A DNA stretch of 64,000 nucleotides from an uncultured Prevotellaceae bacterium (lineage in GTDB: Bacteria; Bacteroidota; Bacteroidia; Bacteroidales; Bacteroidaceae), in the NCBI GenBank assembly GCA_946188345.1, contig CAMHUI010000001.1, positions 1-64,000 of the forward strand. The letters run 5' to 3'. The notes beneath the pieces are model-generated. The model saw only the letters and a list, made by a program, of their open reading frames with translations, made no database searches and was not told where the DNA came from. A program made the translations under genes and the position numbers. Shown one piece after another: positions 25,601-34,000 of this stretch (position 1 is its first letter; the number at the start of each line of letters is the position of its first letter).

Positions 25601-27835
25601 GCCGGAGATTGTGGGGGCTGACGTACCAGTGTTTACAGTGGCCGCCGTCCATGTGGCCTCAAAGACCACTTCTGCCGAGGTACAGTTAGGAGTATAGTTG
25701 TTGTCAAGGTTGGTGAAGTGAATGGTGGCATCAAGCGGGAGAACCGCATCATCAGCATATTCTTGAATATATTCACCTCCACTGACTACTTTCCAGCCTG
25801 CGAAACCATAATAGGTAGAACCAGCTTTAGGACGTTTGCTGAAAGGATTGGAAATGACGGTATAAGGATAGTCACCTGTCATGCCAGGCACCGACTTTTC
25901 CATGGTTTTGTAATAAATCATTTCGTTCTGGTCTTCGCCTGTTAATGCAGAGATGGCGACAGCAGATGCTCCGGAGACGGAACCTCCTTGATATGTTATT
26001 TTTACATTTCTCGGGTCGGGAGAAGAGAGATAGTTCGTAGGATAGCCAGTGGGCAGGTCGCTGCTCGACAGATAGTAACTCCACGTGTGATCCTCGCGGT
26101 CGTCGAGGATGACCTTACCGCCGCTGGCGCCAGAGGAGATGAAGTCGCCCATGGCCACGTCGGAGTTGTCATAGCCGGCCTTGACGGCGATGGCCATGAT
26201 GGTCTGGGGATTGGTGAGCTGGACACCAGTGGTGTAGACCGACGAGGAGGTCGTCGGGGTAGAGTTGTCGGTGGTATAATAGATGGTAGCACCCTCTTCT
26301 GCGGTGATGGTGGCCACACCGGAACTGCTGATTTCGATGACGGGTTTTTCGAGCTTTCTGTTGAAGGTCTCGGTGGCCACGCCAGACTGATGTTCGAGGT
26401 CACGCATGGCGATGGCCTTGATGGTCATGGGGCTGGTAGTCATCTCGAAGGGTCCGCTGTATTCCGTGCTCTCTTCCGTGGGCTCTGAGCCGTCGGTGGT
26501 ATAGTAGATGGTAGCACCGTCACTGGTGGTGGAGATGCTGATGGTGTTGCCCGACTGCGTGATGACAGGTGTTGCCACTGGGGCAAAGACATTGATGTCA
26601 ACCTCTGCTGTCTGACTGACGCCCTCGGCCGTAGCGGTGACGGTGAGCTTTGCATTGCCGTCAGTGGTAGCAGCAGGGGTATGGGTCACCGTAGTGGTGC
26701 TGCCGGTGGTTGTCGAGGTGGTCAGGTTGCCAGCCTTGTCGCCTGAGAGGCTCCAGGTATAGGTAACCGTCGGATTGCTAAGGGTTTCGGTGATTCTGAA
26801 GTCATCGGTGGATGTATAGAGGGCTCCGTTATAGTAATAATAGGTATTGCCACCATTAGTGATGGTGGTGTGAGCTGGGACGGTGTGCCTTTCTCCTGAA
26901 GCCGTAGCAGAGGCGGTGATGGTCTCGCTGTCATTAGGATAGAGTGCTATCCAATCTGGGGTAACCTCCGGCGTTGTGACCGTCACCTCGTTGGTCACGT
27001 TCTGGGCCACAGCGGCACGCGTCAAAGTGAAGTTGACGGTTTTATTACTTAATGGACTGATATTGCTGACTGTCAGCTGCGCAGTGATATTGGCCGTTGG
27101 AGCGCCTGAAAGGGTAATGACACCGGTAGACGGGTCGATGGTAGCCACTCCCCCACCATTGGAGGTCAGACTCCAAGTATAGGTAGGACTGAGCGTGCTG
27201 ACATTGACGGTCGGGACGGTGCTGCCATTGTCGGTGTTATTATACCAGTTATGGTTTGCACTGTTAAAACGATAGGTTGTATATGCCTCTGTATAACTGC
27301 CTGTCAGATTAGTCCGACCGAGCGAAATAGTATTGCCACTAACACTATTGATAGAGATGGTGGGAAGTGTTGTGTTGTCGGCAAAAGCATGTTCTGTTGT
27401 GGTTACTTGATAAGCAACGACTTGGTTAGCTGCAGTAGTATTAGCAGCGAGGGTGCCAAAACCATATGGGAGGTAACGATAATCAGTAGTCCATCCACTA
27501 TTGTCATAATAAATGGCCTCGCCATCTGAAATCTCTAAAGTATAAGTAGTACTTCTGGTGGTACCAAGACTGGGAGTATAGGTTCTATTCAGAGTTGTTC
27601 CACCCCTAGTGATATTCAGATACCTACCATTGTTAAGAGGCACATTGCTGCTTAACGTCCATATATAATTTGGATTGAAAGAAGTGGCACTGGTCCATGT
27701 AGCACCATTGGCGTAATAATAAGTTGAGCTGCCATTATTCCGCATGAAAACATACTGAGCCTTTGCCCCTGTCACTCCCATGACGAGCAGGAGGGTGAGG
27801 ATGGTGGCTTTGAGGGATAATATCTTCTTGTTCAT
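16658..27835 (-). CDS. Giant glycine-rich repeat surface protein A (about 3,725 residues)
   Basis: I do not recognise a named family for the whole protein. The start chosen is the ATG giving MNKKILSLKA...GAKAQ, a signal peptide; 17 more codons are open upstream. Residues to about 400 include an Ig-like Big_2 segment (VATIDPSTGVITLSG). Residues about 420-570 hold two CHB_HEX_C-type domains with GATIYYTTDGSEPT and GATIYYTTDNSTPT. About 570-740 resembles a Listeria-Bacteroides (Flg_new) repeat with FAGWKVVSGGEY. From about 900 to the end are glycine-rich repeats such as GDVYGGGDAADVSGTPVI, about one every 30-40 residues, consistent with a beta-solenoid. The protein ends inside a repeat (GNTDVTIGQAM) with no sorting tail. 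It follows the other giant gene on the same strand. Confidence 0.85.
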   Translation of the reverse strand: MNKKILSLKATILTLLLVMGVTGAKAQYVFMRNNGSSTYYYANGATWTSATSFNPNYIWTLSSNVPLNNGRYLNITRGGTTLNRTYTPSLGTTRSTTYTLEISDGEAIYYDNSGWTTDYRYLPYGFGTLAANTTAANQVVAYQVTTTEHAFADNTTLPTISINSVSGNTISLGRTNLTGSYTEAYTTYRFNSANHNWYNNTDNGSTVPTVNVSTLSPTYTWSLTSNGGGVATIDPSTGVITLSGAPTANITAQLTVSNISPLSNKTVNFTLTRAAVAQNVTNEVTVTTPEVTPDWIALYPNDSETITASATASGERHTVPAHTTITNGGNTYYYYNGALYTSTDDFRITETLSNPTVTYTWSLSGDKAGNLTTSTTTGSTTTVTHTPAATTDGNAKLTVTATAEGVSQTAEVDINVFAPVATPVITQSGNTISISTTSDGATIYYTTDGSEPTEESTEYSGPFEMTTSPMTIKAIAMRDLEHQSGVATETFNRKLEKPVIEISSSGVATITAEEGATIYYTTDNSTPTTSSSVYTTGVQLTNPQTIMAIAVKAGYDNSDVAMGDFISSGASGGKVILDDREDHTWSYYLSSSDLPTGYPTNYLSSPDPRNVKITYQGGSVSGASAVAISALTGEDQNEMIYYKTMEKSVPGMTGDYPYTVISNPFSKRPKAGSTYYGFAGWKVVSGGEYIQEYADDAVLPLDATIHFTNLDNNYTPNCTSAEVVFEATWTAATVNTGTSAPTISGGTYETNFWVLTGNPGNAVTVPGNCTMTARYPDGTVSWDGNFTRSITAGGNNAKVEFVNMNSTAAVTASNYTFTMGRGIVNSGNGGQLSGGSRDANCNQTVKIESGTYASLQNFTTGLTAARSCDQLMILGCDYDRAKGDNTKLRVIGNMYLAQSIQLNRTANSLYTRTYIKSGNFGSSVTVAGNDDYTGAGGSQTYYYSVSGTHNAGRRYLCMEGGRIDGIAGGMDETNNQTVTARAFELRVRGTAQIDGVVYGAAEFANARGVRTMVFTGGTINGWVAGGANGTQQTNGALTGATYLYVGGKTNVDSNNSTQVLNRAVGGNVFGAGCGYSAGSSSGQVLTYNTNVVVADESYIERGVYGGGSYGYTRNTSNIYVLGGTVAGENGGVSGTSYSASIAGGVYGGACQNQGGTVNISMTGGQVSGGVYGGSNATGTISGNVTMHIDGGQVGTTSQTANIHGGGYGTATEVDGNVDLTLGVQNQTTPGVTVYGDVYGGSADGSVNDATSDHTNVTLNAGTIYGSLYGGGLGITNADCNVNGAVAVVVNGGAVKKQASGDNPASIFGCNNAMGSPKSTVTVTVNASDPSVTTVPTQYYKAGDELPAGKSIGDVKTEGVYAINGVYGGGNKAHYNPTTPGQYPTVTINGCETSIKDVYGGGNAAAVPYTSVTVNGGLIGRVFAGGNGESGTPAHVGYRNTDENPTANSYGAGTASATIKGGTIGQVFGGSNAHGVIRVSSSISIDKSTASGACPMIIGEVYRGGNEAPGALATISIGCTGDLVAGDDGHAAHPENIGTTLEGIGELYGGSRKADNTGDVTLNITSGIIRRVFGGNNISGTVNGTVTVSVQQDETKGCGWYVGDVFGGGNLATYSGDPVVNILHGTVSGNVYGGGAGNLVDGSMRGVAGTVTGNPKVTIGDDNASHTAIVLGDVYGGGDAADVSGTPVIVVNDCSTQVGNLYGGGNAADVTATSITVNGGTIGDAFGGGHGDKSATNPSKYADVKGDVTFNVNGGTIARVFAGSNSRGTIMGTSNLTINKSTSCEMKIREVYGGGNEADGVASNINIGCTGDLTTQASDPENIGVTLEGIGYVYGGANQANIGTSSTPSNIVVNINSGIVGNVFGGNNTSGDIYGTITVNIEKDDAATCASNWYVGNVFGGGNLAQYTGSPAVNIKNGTVSLNVYGGGKGDPSDHTMGQVTGNPVVTIGDTGHAAYVAAVTGDVYGGGDAGNVVGTPVVSVVNKCNTTIGNVYGGGNAADVNGTDVNIDGGTVTGMVFGGGHGDQTTEPQKEANVNGNVNVDVTGGTINKLFGGSNSKGNITGTVAVNIEKGATSCDMHITEVYGGGNLAAGNAGTITIGCTGGEDEGIGDVYGGANAANVNNDITLNINAGKINNVFGGNNQSGSISGTITVNIEKTGDCAWQVLNVYGGGNLASYDGSPAVNIKNGHVTNNVYGGGKGDPTDETQTKGSVKGSVVTIGDTEHAAYEATIGGDVYGGGDAAKVDGNTLITYNKANNAAAKLFGGGNAAGVTGTATVNMSDGSISGGVYGGCNSKGSVAGTATVNVTGGQVGTDAAPANVHGGGYGASTETAGDVVVNIGSIEAGVTSGTAIIYGDVYGGSALGKVNSGLEDYTRVNLNKGTIYGDAYGGGLGDSDTAADVNGNVTVTQNGVTFIKATETVDGNAIVTAGRIFGCNNLNGSPKGTVLVLVNKTVPAGGGAHAKSVYDSEGNITTNNYDMTAVYGGGNLAAYNPATEVLTQSGQFTSYTDKNDQAAAHDAASKPLQVVINGCSDVSIEYVYGGGNAAATPAIDVLVLGAYQIGNVFGGGNGKDKITRDNGAHWEENPGADVGQLSAGNTYGTGVATTTILGGEVYNVFGGSNKKGTIVGSMNVTAQSNTSCNLNVANLFGGGNEADSGAGVITIGCMEAGNKIDAVYGGANKANITGDVTLNIVGGNIGDVFGGNNLEGTISGQITVNIEKQDESCGWNVDNVYGGGNLATYAGSPAVNIKNGHINYNVYGGGKGDPADATQEKGSVNGSVVTIGDTDHADYVATIGGDVYGGGDAAKVKGNTVVNFHKANNTAANIYGGGNAADVTGTTTVNMSAGSVGGTTDGTDYGVYGGCNSKGTVGGAITVDVTGGTIGVDADHTANVHGGGYGAATATSGNVTVHIGSIDASHVTSGTAVIYGDVYGGSALGDINDNTEDKTQVIVYSGTVNGSVYGGGLGDASNAAAVKGNVEVLVGGGHVTGNVYGANNVNGKPEGTVTVTVAWEGDKPEYYVTDVFGGGNLAAYTGSPTVSVLNGIVSGSVYGGGKGATAVVIGNPQVTIGDLTSEHNAYHAVVVGNVYGGGDAAAVDGNTNVLFQKTLTVSGTDVSSSAAKLFAGGNAASISGTATMEMTGGKVSGGVYGGCNASGTVTGDITLNMKGGTVGTDASHANVHGGGYGFDTATAGNVDVNIIQESSEAPLDIYGDVYGGSALGDVNSDTDDHTYVTLKAGYIHGNVYGGGLGQKSGFYGATEDLVALVNGNVKVTLNEGVADDAKGCIVTGNIFGCNNLNGSPKGTVLVHVFGTQNAGKNTLADKAARNTDTFDVAAVYGGGNLSAYSPTNIATGSTVVIIEGCETTSIGYVYGGGNAASTPATNLTVHSCYEIDYVFGGGNGKDALPNGAENPGAHVGYLTYDEATHTGSSYGTGIATTNLFGGTIHHAFGGSNTRGNVRDTAVAMLDEGGGCDLVIQEIYGGGNVAYMEGRGNIKLGCISYLKEIYGGAKAADIGNDVELTVTSGHFDRIFGGNNESGVINGSITVNVEETGCNPVTIGELYGCGNMASYTTPAGKQQPTINIKSFTSIGRIFGGGLGVTAVVEGEPYVYIDEVVGEKATAESSYAGTTITLPDGKTVTLPAHASGAIGAIGDVYGGGQDAQVTGNTHVKIGTKATIDYESLVGAETEPRKNQPVQGVDIKGNVFGGGLGEDAKVTGNTDVTIGQAM

Positions 27836-27919
27836 ATCGAGTGTCTTCTTATTCAGTCGCATATCTATGGTCGTAAAATGGTTCATATTATCGGGTTGTA
27901 TTTGTTCTTATCTATCGAG

Positions 27920-27948
27920 GACCTCCTGCAGGAATTCTGCCGGAGGTC
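27920..27948. repeat. Short hairpin in the leader of giant gene A
   Basis: GACCTCC (27920-27926) pairs with GGAGGTC (27942-27948) around a 15-base loop. It lies between the 22-bp tandem hairpins and the start codon of giant gene A. No T run follows it on the minus strand. Confidence 0.5.
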
Positions 27949-27958
27949 AGGTTATGAT

Positions 27959-28063
27959 GAGACCAAAGGCTGGTCACAGTGAGACCAAAGGCTGGTCACG
28001 ATGAGACCAAAGGCTGGTCACAGTGAGACCAAGGGCTGGTCACGGTGAGACCAAGGGCTGGTC
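27959..28063. repeat. Five tandem 22-bp hairpin repeats between the two giant genes
   Basis: The core GACCAAAGGCTGGTC, or GACCAAGGGCTGGTC in the last two copies, starts at 27961, 27983, 28005, 28027 and 28049, an exact 22-bp period. Each core can form a hairpin from GACCA and TGGTC. The array lies immediately after the giant gene B stop and occupies much of the 240-bp gap before giant gene A. Confidence 0.92.
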
Positions 28064-28077
28064 ATTCGCTTACCTTC

Positions 28078-31000
28078 CTATTTTTCTACGCTGAGCTTCT
28101 TGGAGTGGACTCCTGCTCCTACGACGTAGAGGCCAGTGCTGGGCACGCGTGTCTCGACCTTCTCACCTGGTTCGATGGTGAAGACGCTGACGGTGGCTCC
28201 GGATGTTGTTACGATGCGGACACCGACGGAGCGGCTGAGACCGGACTCAACGACGATCTTGCCCTTCTTGGCGTAGATGTTCATGCCGTCCTGGATGCCT
28301 TCCGAGAGGTCGTCGTCATTGCCGCCGCCGAAGGAGGTACCGGGCTGGTTGAAGGTGATGTGTTGTACCTTCTGCATGTTGTTACCCTTGGCCGGTGCCG
28401 CTGCGGTATTGACGAAGTACGGGCGGAAGGGCACTGCTGCCTTGGCTGCTGCCTGGACGTCGTAACTGCTGCCTGCTGCATTGAGCAGGTAGTCGCCAGC
28501 GGCGATATTCTTGCTCATGTAGTTCGGCCGGAAGGTATAGTCGCCGTTCTTCACATCTCCAGCAGCCAGTTCGATGTCGCTGACGCCGATGGTGATGGCG
28601 GGCTTGGAGGCGAAGGTGATGGTCTGTACAGGCAGTGCCTCGATACGGGTCTTGGTATTCTCGGGGATGAACTTTCCGCTGAGGTCGAACTCATAGTAGA
28701 TGGATCCCGGGAATCCGATGATATACGGTGTAGCAGCCTGTGCACGCGGATATCCTTCGTAGGTATGCGACGTGCTGTAGTAGGTTTCGTGGTACTTGTC
28801 GTCGTTGTGGTCGGCAAACTCGTACTCGGAATAGTAGTAGTCCCAGAGGAACGTATTGGTGTATTCCTTACTTTCCGTTCCTGTCGCAAGTGCGCTGAAG
28901 TCACCCTCGGCGATATGGTTGACGGCATCTGTTTCATGGACGTTGCCCTTGAATTCACGAAGCCAGTACTCATGTCCCTTGTTATGGCCTTCGCTCTGAT
29001 AGAAGTGTGTCAGTTCACCCTTGGTCTGTGTGGTGACGAGTTCCGGTGAGAAGGGTACGCTGATGTCTTCCCATCCGTCGGTCAGTCCGGCATAGACATC
29101 GGGTACACGCTGATACCACATGCGCTTGCCTGATGCGAAGGTGTACTCGATCGGCGCGTTGAAGTCGTTCTTATCGACGAGGAGATGGTCGACGGGAGCC
29201 GTGTAGCCTGTTCCCTCGGCGTTCTTCACGATGCGGTGGCCATGGAGCACGGCATTGTTGGCTGCCACGGTGCGATAGGTCGCATTGGTCTCTGCGTAGG
29301 TAGGATCGATGAGGTAGTCGGTGACGACGCTATGTGTCTTTGTGACGGCATCGTTAGCATCGGTGGTGGGCTGCGGGATGTACACGAGCAGGTTGCGCGT
29401 GAGGTCGATGTTCTGGAAACTGAGCAGTCCGTCGTCGTCGAGGAGCGGCGGATAGTATGCTCCACCCTCGATGTGGCTGTAAGGCTCCTCGGTGTTACGT
29501 CCGCGCTTGTAGTCGGTCACCTCGTTATGTCCGGTGAAGTCGATGGCGGTGAGTCCTGGGAAGGCCTCGCGTGCGCCGTCTTTCGACTTGGCGGCGAAGA
29601 TGGCATCGGGGTTGAAGTGTGCGATGCCCATCTCCATGCTCTGATAGTATGCCGGTGCACGATAGACGCGGTTGCTGCCACTGGTGAGCAGTCGGTTGTT
29701 AGCCTTGTTGATGTGCGACGGGTGCGACTGGTGCTCGCGGCCTTCTATATGCCCATAGGTGAGTTGCTGTCCGAAGAAGATGTAGTCGTCGGGCCAGATG
29801 GGATAGTAGCGGTCGGAACTCTCGTCGTAGCGTTCGTTGACCGTCTCGGGTACTGTTCCGCCGGCATAGATGAAGTCGTCGTTGTCGTAGCGTGTCTCTA
29901 CGTAGAACGGCGTGTAGTTGGTCTCGGTCTCGTAGTGACCGGTCTTCCACGTCATCTTTCCTTCGCTGTTGAGGTCGTCGGCATCGTAGTATCCGTAGCT
30001 GTTGGTGGTGAACGAGTGGTGGTCGTTGTAGCGCTTCTGCAGATAGAATCCGTTGAGGTCGTAAGCCACTTCGCCGTTGTAGAAGTCCTTGAGCGGCTTC
30101 GGCATGGGCAGTCCTCGCTGCGGGTTCTTGTTTTCGTCAGACGGTGTGTAGACGTTGGTGTCGGGATAGTAGCAGTTGACGATCTGCACGGGTCTCTCGG
30201 CAGAGATATCGCGTGTGGGATGTCCGATGATGGGGCTGATGCCGGCATCCATGGTTGTTGCCGAGCTCTCTATCCAGCAGTTTTCGGCATATCCCGAACC
30301 CTCGTCGGCGATACCGGCAGAGGTGAACGATCCCATGACGCCGAGGTTATAGACGTCGCCACAGAGGTGTCCGAAGAGCGAGTTGTTGAGACCGCTGATG
30401 GTGTATCCGTCGCCATGGACCTCACCCTCGAAGCACTGGTTTGTCTCGTTGGCGATAGGCTCCCAGTCGGTGTAGGCTTTCGGACTGACATCGCCTCGGA
30501 AGATGAACGTCAGGTTCTGTGCCTCCTTGACATGCTCGTTGACGTGGGCGTGTCCGTCGAGGGTTCCTCCGCTGATGGTCTTGGGATATCCGTCCTCATC
30601 CATCTCGTTGTAGAGGGTAAGTCCGTAGAAGTCCTTGAAGAGGTCGAGCTTGCTCTTGCTCTCGTCGGATGTCGTTGCACGCCCGTCGATATAGATCTTG
30701 CTGGGACGGTGGACGACAGGATAGTCGACATAGAGGTGGTGTTCCTTGTCGGCCATCACCTTGTCGATGTCGTGGTAGTTGGCCACCTTGAACTGTACGG
30801 CATTGGAGAAGGTCTTGCCGAGATAGGTCTTGGCGTAGTAGGATACCCAATAGCCATCCTGATACCAGTACAGCGGTGTGGTGTTATTATAATAAGGTGT
30901 GCCGTTGGTATGGCTTTCTGCTTCAGCCTGTGTGGCATAGATTTCCCATCCACCACCGAGGAGTTCGAAGGCGCCTGGTGTCACATTCGGCACTTTCAGA

Positions 31001-34000
31001 CCGATTGTCGTTCCAGGGATGACGACGGAAGGATCGGTGAGTTGTCCGATCTGCGGCACGCCACTCTTGAAATTGATGTGGATGTTGAGGACGTGCTTCT
31101 CGGAGATCTGTTCGATGTGTGCACCGTCTTCGTCGCTCTCTTCGTATTCGTAGTTGAAGACGACGGTGATAATCTTACCCTTTGACAGGTCGAAGATGTC
31201 GCTCTCACGTGAGACGTACAGGGTACTGGTCTCGATGGGCGCCGTGCCATGGACAACGAAGTCTTTCTGCTTGTTGGGCAGGTCGTCATAGTTATCCTTG
31301 GTGATGATACATCCCACGGGCACCTGGTCGCCAGAGTTATAGACGCTGCTGTTGAAGATGTCGGTGACGGATTGTCCTTCACCGTTCTCGTTGACGTTAT
31401 ATTCCTCGCGGCAGTAGTAGTATTCACCGGCCGTATCGAAAGTGATGGCCGCGATCTTATCCTTGTTGCCGGCGTCGAGGTTGTCATAGAACGCCTTGGT
31501 GACAGTGTTACCCACGGAGTAGAAGGTGTCGCCGCGCATGAAGCTGGTCTTCACGACGTAGACGGTCTCACCGTCAGCCTCGGTCTTCACGGCCGAGTAG
31601 TGGTACTGCTCATTGGGGATGTCCTCGTATTCCTCACGTGAGAGGACGGTGTATCTTGCGTACGTTTTTGTTCCACCCTCTTCGTTGGTGTATTGCAGGT
31701 CGTCGATACCGTTGTAGGTAGCGGTATAGTCGACGGGTTGCTTCTTGGAGTAGAGGACTTCTCCTTCCGTTCCGTTCTCGCTGTCGTAATAGGTAACGGG
31801 ATTATTGAAGGTAGGATCGATGAGCAAGTCGAAGGCATCGTAGTTGAACTTGAAGTTCGCCCGGTCTTCGGCAGACATCGAGCACCATGCCTCGAGCGCA
31901 CGGTAGTTACGTCCGGTCTCATACCAGCCGCCGCCATAGAGTCCACCCTCCTTACAATAGTATGCCTCGTCGAAGTAGGTATCGATTTCGCTGGCGATGT
32001 CGGGGTACTTAGTCTTCAGGGCTGCGATGCTGTCGCTTGACACGAGGTCGCCATAGTAGACAAAGTCTGTTGCACTGAGCTCGAGGGTGTTGGTACAGAT
32101 ATAGGCTTCCTTCATCTTGGCCTTTACGGTAGCGGGATAGCTGTCGTAGGAGGATTGCGATACGCCGACGCCGGGATACAGATGGATGCGCGTACCATCA
32201 GCGTCATAGTTGATTTCATCGGTTACCACCCATGCCTTCTCTACCTTGGCCTGTCCTGACGATGCAGGCTTGTGTTCACCGAGAGACTCATAGCTGTCGT
32301 ATACTTCTCCAGGGATGATGTCGCCTGTCGTGTATTCGCGCTGTCCATAGACGCCACTGACGGTAGCGGTATAGGTCGGAGACTCGGTATATTGAGCCTG
32401 TTCGGCAGTGCTCAGGGTCTGGAAGACCTTAGCGAGGATCTTGTCCGTATTATTGACATTATTGGTGTAGTAGTCATCCCATACACTGGGGTTGTTCAGT
32501 TCCAGGGTGAGGATATATCCCTTGTCGTGAGAGATATTGTTCGACGGACGGAAGACCTCGCTGAAGGCAACGTTGCGCTCCTGTCCTACGCTATAGACGG
32601 AGTCTACGGTGAAGGCGCTGTATTCCTCGGGCAGCATTGTGTAGCCCTTCTTATATTCTGTTTCACCGATCTTGCAGTCGCTCACGACGGTGTAGGTCTC
32701 ACGGACGAACTTCTGGCGGTCAGGCTCGCTGAGCAGCATCCAATCCCAATATCCGATGGTGTCGTTGAGGTGATAGGTGACATTGTTGATGAGCATGGTC
32801 TCATCCTGTCCAAGCTTGTGCTCCTTTCCGCTGTCGCTATAGTAGGCATAGAGGTTGGGCTGCACATCTTCCAGTGATATCTTTCCGTGTGAGGCTGCCG
32901 TGATGGTCAGCGGGATGTTGACGGTTTCCTTATAGGGGCTTGCCGATCCGGTATAGGCGGAGATATACTGGTCATAGACATAGATGCTACCCTTGATATA
33001 CCAGTAGTGGGCAGCTGCCTCATCGGGCTGCAGATACTTGCCACTGGTGGGATAGCAGTCGTCGATGATCTGCTTGGTGCTGTGGATGAAGTTTCCTGAG
33101 GTCTCGATGACATGACGCGTATCATTGGGTACGGAATAGGTGAATGCCTTCTTCGTCACGGCATTACGGTTGAACTCGGACAGGATGGTCTGTGTCAGAC
33201 CTGTTTCCGAGCGTGTGCCATGCTCGTTCTTGGCATAGACATATCCACCGCCCTGACCTGTCATCACGTTGATGAGGTCGAGTTCTACGACACCGGTGAT
33301 ATAACCCCAGTCTTTATTCTCCTTAGTACCTTTCTCGGTGGTCAGCTCGAGGTATACACCCGAAGCGAGGGCAACCTTATTGGCGCTGTCGCCATTGTTA
33401 CGTTCACGCTTCGTGGCACGTGCTTCTTTCCAGTCATAGTATGACGAGCCGTCCTCAACGTATTTTGCTTCCAATGCGGATGTTTTGCGCTCGGAGTGGA
33501 AGTCGACATCACTGGTCAGGGCGCCCATGAAGTTCACGATGTTATAGATACCGAAGTAGTTACCGTGGGAGGTGTTCTCTGCCGACTCACCGGAAGCCTT
33601 TGTGGCAATCTGGTTGAGGGATACCTCACGTACACGGTTGATGGTGTAGTTGGTATAGTCGACAACCTGCGGCACACGGTCGCGTGCTCCCTGCAGCACC
33701 ATACGGCTACCGAAGATACCTGCGAAGTCGGCACGCTGCAGGGTGTTCATCAGACGTCCTGCATAAATCGTACAGAATCCTTCTGTTTCCCAATAGGCTG
33801 TGTTGGGTGTGCCGTCGGCATTGATATAAGGATTGGTCTCACCTCCGAAGATGTCCTTGAACTCAGTCTGAGTCAGGATAGACCCTTCAGAATAGCTCTT
33901 TCCGTTGTAATCAAAGGCTTGGATACACTTGTATTTCAGTTCGAAGTAAGCCTTCTCACGGTCGGAAAGCGTATTGTAGGTCTCGAGGGAGATATTCGAG

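Noticed and set aside
29185..31185. Open frame of 666 codons on the plus strand
   Set aside because: Antisense to giant gene B, Val/Gly-rich without any recognisable domain, no promoter or neighbouring gene in the same direction.
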